64,000 bases of DNA, taken from NCBI RefSeq assembly GCF_019649055.1, contig NW_026570258.1, forward strand, positions 124,001 to 188,000, written 5' to 3'. The stretch's first letter is position 1; each line of letters begins with the position of its first letter. Source of the stretch: Paramacrobiotus metropolitanus. Lineage: Eukaryota > Tardigrada > Eutardigrada > Parachela > Macrobiotidae. Of this stretch, positions 30,524 through 39,755 are shown piece by piece. The position numbers and the translations under genes are program-made. The notes under the pieces are model-generated. The model saw only the letters and a list, made by a program, of their open reading frames with translations. It was not told where the DNA came from and did no database searches.

Positions 30524-30817
30524 TAAAGAAGAAACAAGGAGCAGCAGAAAATAATTTTCTTGAATTATCGTCATTGTAGACGCCGCAAAAATCGGTTGCC
30601 AGTTGAGTGCAAACGTTTTTGTTATGTTTGCCCAAGACAGCTGAAAACGGCGCAAACAGCTGCACAACCGTTTAATACCGTCAGCAACCGAAAAAGGAGT
30701 ACAGTAATTTTGACATCAACAACTACCGGTCCATCCAAAACCGCAGCAAAGCTGGGTAGTTTATACTTGGGTACGGTTATAAGAAAACGATCGCTCTATT
30801 GAACTACGAATGTATAC
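30524..30817. other. Intergenic between the two intact receptors
   Basis: Short spacer. Nothing recognisable. Confidence 0.4.
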
Positions 30818-31744
30818 ATGTCAGGAAACATTTCCAATTCAACCGATTTTCAATCCGATTCAACGACTGTAATTTTAAGCGTCTTTGCTGTAGTAAAATG
30901 CTTGCTAAACGGTTATCTGCTGTGTATTTTCCTGGAGAACAGCAACTTGCGAACATCATTTGCCGTGTACCTGATCAATTTGCTGGCCTCCAATATCTTC
31001 GTAACTCTAGGAGACCCCTTGATCATAATGGAAACTGTGCGACTGCGCTGGTTTTTTACCTCGATATTGTGCAACATTAAGATATATTTGGACCATATGG
31101 GAAGCGCTTTAATTCTCCACGCCCACTTTCTAATAACACTTAACCGCATCTGGGCGCTGACCTTTCCCCTCTCATACCGCAGCCATCATTCCAAGCGAAT
31201 CGCCATCGTTTTCTGTCTTTTGATGGCGCTGTACTGTCACTTATTGTTAGGGCCGTTGTTATTGATCGATTTGCTGTTTTATCGACCGGATATGCAGATC
31301 GCCACTGAATGCGAAGTGGTCAGCAGCGCCCAGCCGGCTCTTTGGAAATTCCTGAAAATCTGGATTAATACGATGCCGATGTTGATTATTGTGCTATCCT
31401 ATCCGTATTTATTATGGCGAGCCAAGAGCACGGAAAAAAAGATTCCACCACAAATAGATAGTGAAATCACCGGGCAAAGCGTGGAAATCCGAAAAGGGAA
31501 AACGGAATCAAGAGAAAACCGGCACGCTTTTTGGGTGCTTACCGCTTTAACGGGCAGTATTCTGGTTTGTTGGACACCGGCCAAAGTCATCAGTATCGTC
31601 AAGGTGTTTCGGGGCACTAAAGTGCCGGGATGGGTTGACGTGGCATTTGTCGATATATTATTCTCATGCCAGTTGATTCTTGATCCTGTTTTGTTTACAA
31701 TTTCGTTGAAACGTCTGCGTATCAAGGTCATAGCGCATTTATAG
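30818..31744 (+). CDS. Orphan seven-transmembrane receptor (intact)
   Basis: 308 residues, intronless. N-terminus with Asn-Ile-Ser and Asn-Ser-Thr glycosylation sites. TM1 Asn31; TM2 with GDPLII; Cys85 at TM3 and Cys165 in ECL2 for the class-A disulfide; NRIWA at 109-113 replacing DRY; Trp-less TM4 (LLLGPLLLID); PYLLW at the end of TM5; a basic loop 3 (about 200-235); CWTPAK at 251-256; DPVLF at 289-293 for NPxxY. Likely a G-protein-coupled plasma-membrane receptor of an expanded lineage-specific family; chemosensory use is plausible but unproven. Last gene of the cluster. Confidence 0.87.
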   Translation: MSGNISNSTDFQSDSTTVILSVFAVVKCLLNGYLLCIFLENSNLRTSFAVYLINLLASNIFVTLGDPLIIMETVRLRWFFTSILCNIKIYLDHMGSALILHAHFLITLNRIWALTFPLSYRSHHSKRIAIVFCLLMALYCHLLLGPLLLIDLLFYRPDMQIATECEVVSSAQPALWKFLKIWINTMPMLIIVLSYPYLLWRAKSTEKKIPPQIDSEITGQSVEIRKGKTESRENRHAFWVLTALTGSILVCWTPAKVISIVKVFRGTKVPGWVDVAFVDILFSCQLILDPVLFTISLKRLRIKVIAHL

Positions 31745-32078
31745 CGTTTTTGTTGCCGTTAAGAATTCATCACAATATGTTTTTCCGCGAATATAAAGCA
31801 AGTTTTATGAAAATTATGTGGCATTCCAGTGATTCCACTATCACGAATCAGTGAAATCACGCAACATGCATGGCACAAAATAATTTGTCCGAGCAAATTG
31901 ATCAGAGCAGTTTCTTGACTCAGGAAATCACGGCTGAAGACATGAAACTATTTGTAAATAAATGAAACTATTTGGGCAGTACTTTACTGCCCTTCGGTCG
32001 AGCAGGCTGCAGTTATGTAGACGGAGACCTTCGACATTGGGTCTGCAGGAGTGCGCGGTAAAACTTCTCGTAGCGGCA
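31745..32078. other. Intergenic up to the Polinton
   Basis: No gene. Ends with CGGCA (32074-32078), the left copy of the Polinton target duplication. Confidence 0.5.
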
Positions 32079-32275
32079 AGTAGATACAAAAGCCTCTATG
32101 CCGTGGTGTAAACAAATCGTAAAACCTCTTTCGATAGGGAATCAGGGAGAAGTTCAAAGTCGTTAAATGTTCTTATGTAAACAAACTTTTGATAGGGAAT
32201 AGGGAGTGCATTCCAAACTTTACGAGCACACTGACCGGTAATAAAATCTTTCTCGAGACACAGAACAGAGAGAAG
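32079..32275 (+). repeat. Polinton left terminal inverted repeat
   Basis: 197 bp. Contains two GATAGGGAAT(C)AGGGAG units (near 32134 and 32190). The inner part (32207-32275) aligns with the right copy after a 58-bp length difference. Confidence 0.9.
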
Positions 32276-32431
32276 ATCATTTTAAAATGTCATAACATAA
32301 ATCGCAGAAGAGCGTAATTATCTTTTTCACAACCGTCATGATCAAAGAAGAGTAAAAACTATAAAAAACTAACAAAAAATCACAATTTCGTATAGCTAGC
32401 AGCGTAAAACAGAATACTGACTGTAATTTGG

Positions 32432-33151
32432 TCAACAGTTGAGATTCATAAAAGTAAAATCTGTACATAAATCTTTTCGTAAAAACCATCTACAATTCGT
32501 AAATGTTCTCATTACGGACGTGCATCTGCATCGTTCTTCGGGTTCAGCAAGTCGCTCCAAAGCGGGGCCGTTCTGTTTCTTGGCGCACTTTTTCACAACG
32601 AAACAGACACACGCGACGAAAGTTCCAACACAAGCAATCGCACCAACGCAAGAGTACAAAATGTTAGAGGTACTCATCTCCGCGTCTTCATCCACAGTAG
32701 TGCTCGTCTCTGATGGCATGACATCTGCAGTTGATCCAGCAGTGTCGGCGGTGATGTAAGGGACATGTGTAGTGGCCGGAATCGTCGGAGAACCAGTGCT
32801 AGCCGATGTGCCAGTTCCACAAACAGAGATGACACGAAATTTCACAAACGGTGGCGGGGTAACACACTCGTCGATAGGATTTCCAGACAAATCAACAGAC
32901 ATCAGACCAGGAAAGTAAACGGACAGACCATAGTAAGGGATGACACGAACAAAATTTCCGCTGAAGGCAATGTGACGAATCCAGGTTTTCGGCTCGGTGG
33001 GGTAGGGGATCGCTGACAGTTCTCTACCTGCACAGTTCACAATACCAGTATCATAACTGCACAGACATTTCCCGTAACACTGGATCGATTTTCCGCAATC
33101 CACGCCACTGCACATGCATAGCAAAACGAACACGACAGAAACAAACGCCAT
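32432..33151 (-). CDS. Secreted/LRR-type single-pass membrane protein carried by the Polinton
   Basis: About 239 residues from the Met at 33151, chosen because it opens a clean signal peptide (MAFVSVVFVLLCMCSG); an upstream in-frame ATG at 33199 adds 16 residues. A Cys-rich cap (CYGKCLCSYDTGIVNC) followed by LSAIPYP, IAFSGNFVRVIP and LMSVDLSGNPIDEC looks like an LRRNT and about two leucine-rich repeats. A Ser/Thr-rich stalk, a transmembrane helix (about 170-195: YSCVGAIACVGTFVACVCFV) and a basic Cys-containing tail follow. Not a known Polinton core gene. It may be captured host cargo or a virion surface protein; neither is proven. Confidence 0.75.
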   Translation of the reverse strand: MAFVSVVFVLLCMCSGVDCGKSIQCYGKCLCSYDTGIVNCAGRELSAIPYPTEPKTWIRHIAFSGNFVRVIPYYGLSVYFPGLMSVDLSGNPIDECVTPPPFVKFRVISVCGTGTSASTGSPTIPATTHVPYITADTAGSTADVMPSETSTTVDEDAEMSTSNILYSCVGAIACVGTFVACVCFVVKKCAKKQNGPALERLAEPEERCRCTSVMRTFTNCRWFLRKDLCTDFTFMNLNC

Positions 33152-33770
33152 TTTCGGTAGAAATCGGAAGATAATAAAGAACTGAAAAAAAATCACCACT
33201 ATTCACCACACACTGTCAGTACAAAACGTTAGTCTGAACAGTCATTGCATGTGCTGTATGGTATCGGCACTGCCGGAAATGCATTTTGCGCATCGTACTG
33301 CTGCCTAGTGGTAGGCCAATGCGCACAGACTGCAGCAAAAGTCGATATCATGGCGTCAAAAATGGCGTCAAAACATAAATCAAAATCATCCATATGGATA
33401 CATTTCGTGCATTCGTCGCCATTTCTGGTCATGGAAGATGATTAATCTGTTCGATGTGTGTACTTTCCATTATAAAGGTGCCTATCACGGCATATGCTCA
33501 TGTATTTGCCATGGTATGCACCTCTATAAACAGGAAAGGGAATAATCAAGCAATAATGCCATCTTAACATAATTCAGCAATACCACTTGATATAACATCT
33601 AAGCGCACCGATGCTATAACCATGCATTCGGCGAACTGTACATAAGTATGCACAGGCCACGGAACGCATGGCTATAGTCATGACGGTTAGTGATCAATAA
33701 AAAGAAGTCAAGTGCATCGACGAAAGTAATCCATCCAAATTTAATCCATCTTGCGCACTGATAGACTAAA
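33152..33770. other. Polinton intergenic with motif dimer
   Basis: Holds one ATGGCGTCAAAA dimer at 33350-33372 and AT-rich sequence; upstream region of the LRR gene. No other gene seen. Confidence 0.5.
33350..33372 (+). repeat. ATGGCGTCAAAA dimer, copy 1
   Basis: Two tandem copies of the 12-bp motif (second ends one A short) in the gap right of the LRR gene. Same sequence as the copy at 48101-48123. Confidence 0.9.
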
Positions 33771-33914
33771 ATGTTGTTTCGAAAACTTTTCTATCGGAAA
33801 GGTGCGAAGCGGTTGCTTTTGCCTGATCCCACCCCACTTATTGTCGCTGCTCTTATCCGAGCGGATCAAGAGGCGGGTATACCGGTCTACATTATTCTAA
33901 CAAATGACCAGTAG
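33771..33914 (+). CDS. Possible 47-residue small protein
   Basis: Open from ATG (33771) to TAG (33912-33914). Basic N-terminus (MLFRKLFYRKGAKRLLL) then a PTPLIVAALIRAD stretch. No family recognised. It lies in the same direction as the following ATPase-side genes. Coding status uncertain because of its length. Confidence 0.3.
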   Translation: MLFRKLFYRKGAKRLLLPDPTPLIVAALIRADQEAGIPVYIILTNDQ

Positions 33915-34060
33915 CCAGTATGCGGTGCAAACCATTGGCTGCACTATGTAAATACGTCGCATTTATGTTCTGCCGCATAACCGGCTTTTCATTTCATTCT
34001 TTTTTCAAGAATCATTTGAACTTTTTTTTTCAATTGAATTTTTGAATATTTCACTTCAAA

Positions 34061-34813
34061 ATGGCGTTCAGTGGCGTTGTTGGTGCTCTTTATCCAACAA
34101 GTCATGTCATGGGCTTCCCTGATGGAATTACGTATTTCATGCCTGCAACAGCAGCGGAGGACACCTACATCCGTGAAATTTATACTGCATTGAAGAATCG
34201 TTTTGCACTTGCAGCTGAAGATTATCCGTTTTTGAACATGGCAGTTAGAGTGCAGTTTGAGCGTGTTTCGGAAATGCAACGCCTGGCCGAATTGGTGTTC
34301 AAATTTGTCAAGCCAGTGGAACAGCTCGCCGAGATTCAGCAGCGGTTTCCTGACCGTACGTTCAACAAGGTGGCTCTTGCGTCCTGGAAGTACATTGTCC
34401 GCGACTTAGCCCACGGCCGGATGCGTAACTATCTAAAGTGGAAACTGCGTAAGTGGGAAGGTGAAGTTGAAGAACGGAGGCTGCAGCATGTCCGCGTGTA
34501 TATCAGCATTACAGCGGAAATGCCGGACAAGACTGGACTGAAGATCTACGCATCATGTGGCACGGATGACGAACAGCTGCAGTCGTGCCAGAACATCGAT
34601 TTCTATTACAACGTGTGCCAGGTACACGAAGCAATGATTCGTCAAAATCCTATCTACGGCTTTCCAACGCAGGACCCGGAGTACGAAGAGGAAGAGCCAA
34701 CCAATTCGAACCGGGTGTGGCCACCAATGGACCCAGCTTGGGGTGATTACGGCATTCTGAACAACCACTGTCACTATATCAACAACAACAACGACTGCTG
34801 CCACTGCTGGTAA
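34061..34813 (+). CDS. Unidentified Polinton protein, 250 residues
   Basis: Starts with ATG in a good context after an A/T-rich leader. Mostly alpha-helical-looking middle part (DLAHGRMRNYLKWKLRKWEG), then an acidic EYEEEEP stretch and an Asn/His/Cys-rich end (NNNNDCCHCW). No domain recognised. First sizeable gene of the rightward-transcribed block that includes the ATPase, so a virion or packaging role is possible but unsupported. Confidence 0.6.
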   Translation: MAFSGVVGALYPTSHVMGFPDGITYFMPATAAEDTYIREIYTALKNRFALAAEDYPFLNMAVRVQFERVSEMQRLAELVFKFVKPVEQLAEIQQRFPDRTFNKVALASWKYIVRDLAHGRMRNYLKWKLRKWEGEVEERRLQHVRVYISITAEMPDKTGLKIYASCGTDDEQLQSCQNIDFYYNVCQVHEAMIRQNPIYGFPTQDPEYEEEEPTNSNRVWPPMDPAWGDYGILNNHCHYINNNNDCCHCW

Positions 34814-34884
34814 ATATTTCATCAGTCATTTGTCATTTTGAATCGTACAAAAGAATCAATTTTTTCGTAGAATTTTTTGCCACA

Positions 34885-35154
34885 ATGGATACACCGTTGC
34901 CACCAGTTTACGTGCCGGACGAACCTAATGGGCAGCCAAAGCCACATGGGATTCTGTTCTGGATGCTCTTTTACGTTGTGCCTTTTCTGTTTTCTCAAAC
35001 AATGCGCATTATTACTGTTATCGCACTAAAAGTTACTAACCGCATTCCTTTAAAATCAGTTGTTATGCCGCTTGTTACTTTTTTATTTGACGGTACACGT
35101 CAGTTATTAGGATTTGGCAGCAACAATCTCAGCAATGGAGATCTTTCTACATAA
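34885..35154 (+). CDS. Small membrane protein, 89 residues
   Basis: Pro-rich N-terminus (about 25 residues), then two hydrophobic segments (ILFWMLFYVVPFLF and VVMPLVTFLF). Its 3' end overlaps the ATPase start by about 20 bp in a different frame. Polintons commonly encode small transmembrane proteins of unknown role; this one is unassigned. Confidence 0.55.
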   Translation: MDTPLPPVYVPDEPNGQPKPHGILFWMLFYVVPFLFSQTMRIITVIALKVTNRIPLKSVVMPLVTFLFDGTRQLLGFGSNNLSNGDLST

Positions 35155-35793
35155 CGAATTTTTACATCCGACTTCGATGCTTATTTCTGGTAATTCTGGC
35201 TGCGGCAAATCAACGTTCGTGGCTAATTTGTTACGTTATAATAAATTCTCAGCAAAAGTTGATCGGGTTTATTGGTTCTACAAGCAGTACCAGACATTGT
35301 ACGACATTTACTTAGAGAAGGCGTACCTATTATTTTCATCGAAGGATTACCAGATGAATTTTCTGAACCAAGATATTTTGATAAAAATTTCGTTAGTGTA
35401 TGTATTATTGATGATCTACATCTTGAAGAGAAGACAAGTAAACACGTAGCCCAATTATTTTGTAATGGTGGACGTCATTCTAATACCACTGTCATTTTTC
35501 TGACTCAAAACCTTTTCTTCAAGAATGCTTATGCTCGTGACATCAGACTGAATGCCAAAATCATTATCTGTTTTAAAAATCCGCAAGATAGACAACAACT
35601 TCAAATTTTGGGAAGGCAATTATTCCCTCAAAAGCAACAATATTTTGAAGCAGCACTTGCCGGATGTTTAGATAGACCGTACGGCTACATTGTAATTGAC
35701 TTACAGCACACAACGCCTGATAAATATCGGCTGCGTACGGCTATTTTTGGGGAAAACGAAGAAAAATTACCGGAAATTTACATTCCCTCATAA
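35135..35793 (+). pseudogene. Polinton packaging ATPase with one frame break
   Basis: Walker A is GNSGCGKST near residue 20 and Walker B is VCIIDDL, then the sensor-like VIFLTQN: the FtsK/HerA-like ATPase that pumps DNA into capsids. Start at 35135 (MEIFLHNEF) rather than 35114 because the family begins just before the P-loop. One base is missing near 35315-35325, between the YQTLYDIYL and REGVPIIFIEGLP blocks, so the two halves are in different frames (35114-35449 and 35272-35793). A 29-nt GT-AG removal would also restore frame but deletes conserved residues and is too short for an intron. Confidence 0.85.
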
Positions 35794-36119
35794 TGGAGCG
35801 CAGTCACACCGTTTCAAATCTGGACTTACTATCATCTATTGCAAAAGGCAAACCAAAGCTGATCAAAGCAATCATCAAAAACTCTGAAGATACTCTCATT
35901 GATGCTATTTCTGAGTGTGCGTTACAAATTGTTGAAGTAGTTCCTGTCACTGAAACAAGCAAAGCTGCACGGCTTAAACGTGTGCTGCCGTATGTGAAAT
36001 TATTATCAAAGCGCAACGTTTCTCGTCGCAAGAAAAGAAATTTCCTTATAGCAAAAGGTGCCGCGTTATTATCTCTGATTTTACCTCCTGTTCTAAGCTT
36101 TGTTTTGGGAAAAATTTAA
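35793..36119 (+). CDS. Small basic Polinton protein, 108 residues
   Basis: Begins at the last base of the ATPase stop codon region (TAATGG). Lys/Arg-rich middle (LSKRNVSRRKKRNF) and a hydrophobic C-terminal segment (LLSLILPPVLSFVLG). Unidentified; tight spacing with the ATPase suggests one transcription unit. Confidence 0.6.
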   Translation: MERSHTVSNLDLLSSIAKGKPKLIKAIIKNSEDTLIDAISECALQIVEVVPVTETSKAARLKRVLPYVKLLSKRNVSRRKKRNFLIAKGAALLSLILPPVLSFVLGKI

Positions 36120-36126
36120 AACTAAT

Positions 36127-36831
36127 ATGGCTGCACGTAAAATGTTTCTACTTAACGCTGACCAGTTGGCACAACACAGAGATGCCCAAGCAACAAACCT
36201 CTTCAACTTTCCTTCAACACATGCGCATACGGATCGGTTCGCTCAACCATTATATAATGCATATGCGGATGGTAATAATGCTTTACATAATCCTAACTTA
36301 ACCGCAAAAGAAAAACTAGCTGTGCACGATGATGCTTTTACACGCTATGGAAATATGTTATACCAAGCTACTGCAATGCCACCTGGAAAATTATCTATTC
36401 CACAGCCTGTCGACACCACAGACGCAAGCGAACACATTACGAGCAAAATTAAAGATTTATTGCCAAACAAGCAGCAAGGTAACGCTCAGAAGATTTTAAA
36501 TCATCTTTTGGAACACACGAATTTGAGTGTTGCGGATAATTGGAATATAATTAACGATGGCATGGCGTTACCGGGGACCAATATCGTTGATCTTCTGCGC
36601 TGGGTGACAGCGCCAACAAATCCAACCAGCACTTACACACTAACTAGTTTAATGACGTTAATAAATGCGATGAAGTACTCAAACGTTCCAGCAAGTTTAA
36701 TTTCCAACGCGCAACGGCGTCGACTGTATGAAACGGCTGATGGGGATGAATTTGAAGGTTCGGGAAGTGGAACCCGTAGTGGTCGCGGCACCGTAAACGC
36801 TACACCAAGTACATCATGGCGACGCTACTAA
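36127..36831 (+). CDS. Unidentified Polinton protein, 234 residues
   Basis: Start at 36127 follows the preceding stop by a few bases; an earlier in-frame ATG at 36100 overlaps that gene. Middle part has NKQQGNAQKILNHLLEH and PGTNIVDLLRWV, which I have the impression of seeing in other Polinton accessory proteins but cannot verify. Ends with Gly/Ser/Arg-rich GSGSGTRSGRGT and a terminal SWRRY. Probably a minor virion protein; inference only. Confidence 0.6.
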   Translation: MAARKMFLLNADQLAQHRDAQATNLFNFPSTHAHTDRFAQPLYNAYADGNNALHNPNLTAKEKLAVHDDAFTRYGNMLYQATAMPPGKLSIPQPVDTTDASEHITSKIKDLLPNKQQGNAQKILNHLLEHTNLSVADNWNIINDGMALPGTNIVDLLRWVTAPTNPTSTYTLTSLMTLINAMKYSNVPASLISNAQRRRLYETADGDEFEGSGSGTRSGRGTVNATPSTSWRRY

Positions 36832-36907
36832 CTTTATTATGCTTATTGTGTTTGATATTTTGCTTACTATTTGTTAAATTTCCAACAGCAACATGAAAAT
36901 ATGTTTT

Positions 36908-37468
36908 TCACTTTATTACTTTGTACATCGGCAACGAATATTGCAATTTTTTCGGATGACGTTTCAAGCAACGTTCCGGATGTTTACATATGTGTAAAAA
37001 TCGTCGTGCAAACTTATTTAATAAAACATCATTGCGCTTCAGATTTTTCGGATATTCAAGTTTATCAGTAATAGCACGCAACATAAGACCACGACAAGAA
37101 TGATATAGAAAATAAATACAAAATAAACCACAAGTTTTAGAGTTAAGATCTTGAAGTTGTATATAATTCTCATGGTAATAGCCATTACATTCAGGGAAGC
37201 TATCAGACAAAAATTTGTCGATTTCCACGCCATAGAAGAGCGATGTTTTTCCAAAAGAGTCGAAAAATGTAACGTTGTTTCTGTTTTTTGCGAATATGGC
37301 AAGCCAGTGCTCTCCGGGCATGTTATATTTGTCCGAATTAACAATGAGTGCACAAGGAAACCTAGTTTGAATGCCGGATGACAGCGTGTCCCGTGAATAC
37401 ACGCCTAAAAAATGCTTCGACAGACAGGCGTCGTGTTGAATTATGTCCAGTATTTCGTAGTTATTCAT
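36908..37468 (-). CDS. Adenain-like cysteine protease (PRO)
   Basis: 186 residues, a typical length. Catalytic residues are readable in the adenovirus-protease/C5 pattern: His in GEHWLAIF, Asp in FFDSFG, Gln in NYIQLQDLNS and Cys in TCGLFCIYF. In adenoviruses and Polintons this enzyme matures capsid proteins. It is the last gene of the leftward block that also holds the capsid genes, converging on the ATPase-side block at about 36830-36910. Confidence 0.88.
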   Translation of the reverse strand: MNNYEILDIIQHDACLSKHFLGVYSRDTLSSGIQTRFPCALIVNSDKYNMPGEHWLAIFAKNRNNVTFFDSFGKTSLFYGVEIDKFLSDSFPECNGYYHENYIQLQDLNSKTCGLFCIYFLYHSCRGLMLRAITDKLEYPKNLKRNDVLLNKFARRFLHICKHPERCLKRHPKKLQYSLPMYKVIK

Positions 37469-37476
37469 TGTTTTTG

Positions 37477-38814
37477 TTAGGCACGCTTATAGGGGCAGTA
37501 AACATTCCGGCGAGAATCAATTTCTATCAGCGCGTTTCTGTTGTGGTAAATTAAAATTGAATAGGTTTCGGTTGTTGGTGTGGAAAATGTAATTGACAAT
37601 CCTAAAATTCCTTTGCGAGGTGCATTAATGCATGAATGGTCTCCGACATCCGGTTCTAAATTAAACCCGTAAATTGCGAAGCCTCGTCCCCAGTCGCCTT
37701 GCATAAAAGACAGACACGAATTCTTAAACAGCATTCCGGTCGTTTCCATTAAGCTGAGATAACCATCGCGGTAATTGTGATCCCCTAATTCTAAAGGCTT
37801 CCCTGGGAACGGCTCCGAGTTGATATAAGTTACAATCTGGCCAACTCCAGCAAGAACGAAATTATATGGGTTTCTTGTTAACACGCCGCCAACAGCTTGC
37901 GAATGTACAATACCGACAAGAATTTGTTTGGGAATTGTCCCGCGGAATAAATCGTCCCGCGACCAATGACTACTTCCGTTCGGGATAGTCATTTCCATAA
38001 TGTTAGATTCAATGAATGGAATTAAGGCATTACGTTTTTGCAACATAATTTCATGAGCCAGCAAAAACTCTGGGTCCAACCTAATTTTTTTCAAACGTAG
38101 TGTTGCTCTCTGAATAACGATTTTTAAATCTAGGGCTGGAACGCTGGACATAAGAACAAATTTATCTTTAGCCCGTGTTAAAACAAGTTTCATGTCCACT
38201 TTAGTCGGAATCAGACGCTGCTGGTTAGCCAAATCAGACGGAAATTTAAAAAACAGACGCAGTGTGATTCCCGCTTTAAGAGCCAGATTTCGGACAACAT
38301 ACGCTTCGTTAACTTTCAAGTCATTATCATTTGGGTCGGGTACTGCTAGCAACAACGTGTCGAATTGACCCGGGGTTTCCGGAACCCATCCAGCATGTGA
38401 CAGCTGCTCATGGCCATGCTCTCCATAATTAAATAAATTCTCAAAGTACGATGCGTAGTGTGATAGCGATGGTATCGATGAAACTGATTCGCCGTTAAAT
38501 AAAAGTTCGTGTCCGCTAAATAAACTACGCGCTAAATTATTCACTGCACCAAAATTTAATGCATCCGCTGGTAGTGCGTTTCCTGAGGTTCGTACACAAA
38601 CATCCAACAAAATTACACTGTGAGCCAAATCAATCATTTCATCGGGAGTCCCAGCGATTTCCCATGAAAGGGTATCAACATCAAGAGTATTCCCAATTGG
38701 GTTATAAGATACATATTTTGCAGATTCGATAGCCGTTTGGGTAGGCGGAAATGAAAAGTGGTCCAACTTGGACTTTAAACATAGAGGAGCTGATTGAAGA
38801 TCCATGATTGCCAC
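37477..38814 (-). CDS. Major capsid protein (double jelly roll)
   Basis: 445 residues. Features of Polinton hexon-like capsid proteins: DHFSFPPTQTAIESAKYVSYNPIG near the start, SIPSLSHYASYFENLFNYG about residue 115, and the strands around VDMKLVLTRAKDKFVL and KIVIQRATLRLKKI. Length and order fit the family. It would form trimeric capsomers. Nine bp separate its stop from the protease start, consistent with one morphogenesis module. Confidence 0.82.
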   Translation of the reverse strand: MAIMDLQSAPLCLKSKLDHFSFPPTQTAIESAKYVSYNPIGNTLDVDTLSWEIAGTPDEMIDLAHSVILLDVCVRTSGNALPADALNFGAVNNLARSLFSGHELLFNGESVSSIPSLSHYASYFENLFNYGEHGHEQLSHAGWVPETPGQFDTLLLAVPDPNDNDLKVNEAYVVRNLALKAGITLRLFFKFPSDLANQQRLIPTKVDMKLVLTRAKDKFVLMSSVPALDLKIVIQRATLRLKKIRLDPEFLLAHEIMLQKRNALIPFIESNIMEMTIPNGSSHWSRDDLFRGTIPKQILVGIVHSQAVGGVLTRNPYNFVLAGVGQIVTYINSEPFPGKPLELGDHNYRDGYLSLMETTGMLFKNSCLSFMQGDWGRGFAIYGFNLEPDVGDHSCINAPRKGILGLSITFSTPTTETYSILIYHNRNALIEIDSRRNVYCPYKRA

Positions 38815-38831
38815 GTAGCTTTCTATGAAAA

Positions 38832-39341
38832 TTATTTCTTATTCAGTAGATTACTCAGAGGAAAACTCAGCTTTTTCTTCTTCGAAGATTTTTTCACTTT
38901 TGATTTCTTGTGACGCTTTTGATTTCTAGCAGCTCGCTTTCTCGGTTTTGCTGGCTGCTTCCTTTTTCGATGGCGACGCTTCCGCTTCGTGATTGGCTTT
39001 TCTATATTTTTGACAACTTTTCTGGAGCGAGTTCTGCGCTTTCTTCGCTTTCCGGACCCTCCCTGAATTTTACTAGCGATGTTTTGCATAGCTTCCACAG
39101 TATGATTCCGAGCCGAATCCAACAGAGGCGTCTTGTTATGAAGGACGTCGTTAACAACATTTTTCCAAAACCTTACGAGGTTTGGAAATATTATATTTTT
39201 AGCCGTTCTAGCCAAACTACCAAAAAAATTCCCAATAGCGCCATATCCAGTTTGTGCATGCCCTTCGCTGTGGTTATATGTTGGTGATAATAGCTGCACA
39301 TAAACTTGAGCAGGTATGCTGAACGTTTGGATATCATCCAT
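38832..39341 (-). CDS. Basic core-like protein, 169 residues
   Basis: N-terminal half has YGAIGNFFGSLARTAKNI and SARNHTVEAMQNIASK; the C-terminal half is almost pure Lys/Arg (GSGKRRKRRTRSRKV, RKRAARNQKRHKKSKVKK). This resembles adenovirus-type DNA-condensing/pVI-pX-like proteins found next to capsid genes in Polintons. Role as virion core protein is inferred from composition and position. Confidence 0.65.
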   Translation of the reverse strand: MDDIQTFSIPAQVYVQLLSPTYNHSEGHAQTGYGAIGNFFGSLARTAKNIIFPNLVRFWKNVVNDVLHNKTPLLDSARNHTVEAMQNIASKIQGGSGKRRKRRTRSRKVVKNIEKPITKRKRRHRKRKQPAKPRKRAARNQKRHKKSKVKKSSKKKKLSFPLSNLLNKK

Positions 39342-39343
39342 GA

Positions 39344-39745
39344 TTATTTTTTCCGAAAATGTAGCTGAAGTACAGTAGTAGCGCCTTTTTCAAATAAAAT
39401 GTTTTTGCCGCTTGCATCCGTTATCGAGAATGAAATTCTGTCAAACTGATTGACGGCAATGTCAGTGTACGATCCACGTTTCGATGCGTTTCCGCCACAT
39501 GCTTCTTTGACGGACAGAAAAGCTAATAGTGAAACTCTTGAATCATTTAAAATTTGACTTCTTATTAAATCAGAGTGCACAAAAAGGGTGGTTACATCAG
39601 AATTTATTGGCTTCGGACACTGTATAAACGTTAAAGCCATTTCATAATCTGACGAGAGCTGCATATAATCGGGTAGATACACGGTAAACTCAGAGGCAGT
39701 ATTGCCGTTCAGCTTATCAGAAGTAGCAGTAATAGTAAAATCCAT
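39344..39745 (-). CDS. Polinton conserved structural-type protein, 133 residues
   Basis: Pattern FTVYLPDYMQLSSDYEMAL, then FVHSDLIRSQIL and a C-terminal FDRISFSITDASGKNILFE followed by LQLHFRKK. This set is familiar from a small Polinton protein that begins with strands before a conserved ITD.SG..I.F motif. Likely a minor capsid or penton-associated component, by family resemblance. Starts 10 bp after the integrase-side gene boundary. Confidence 0.65.
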   Translation of the reverse strand: MDFTITATSDKLNGNTASEFTVYLPDYMQLSSDYEMALTFIQCPKPINSDVTTLFVHSDLIRSQILNDSRVSLLAFLSVKEACGGNASKRGSYTDIAVNQFDRISFSITDASGKNILFEKGATTVLQLHFRKK

Positions 39746-39755
39746 GATTGATTAT

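Noticed and set aside
33350-33385. Short ORFs beginning MASKMASK at motif dimers
   Set aside because: Arise only because the ATGGCGTCAAAA dimer reads as Met-Ala-Ser-Lys; both orientations occur and copies lie in introns.
35285-35314. 29-nt GT-AG intron that would restore the ATPase frame
   Set aside because: Too short for a spliceosomal intron and would delete residues (YQTLYDIYL) expected in the family.
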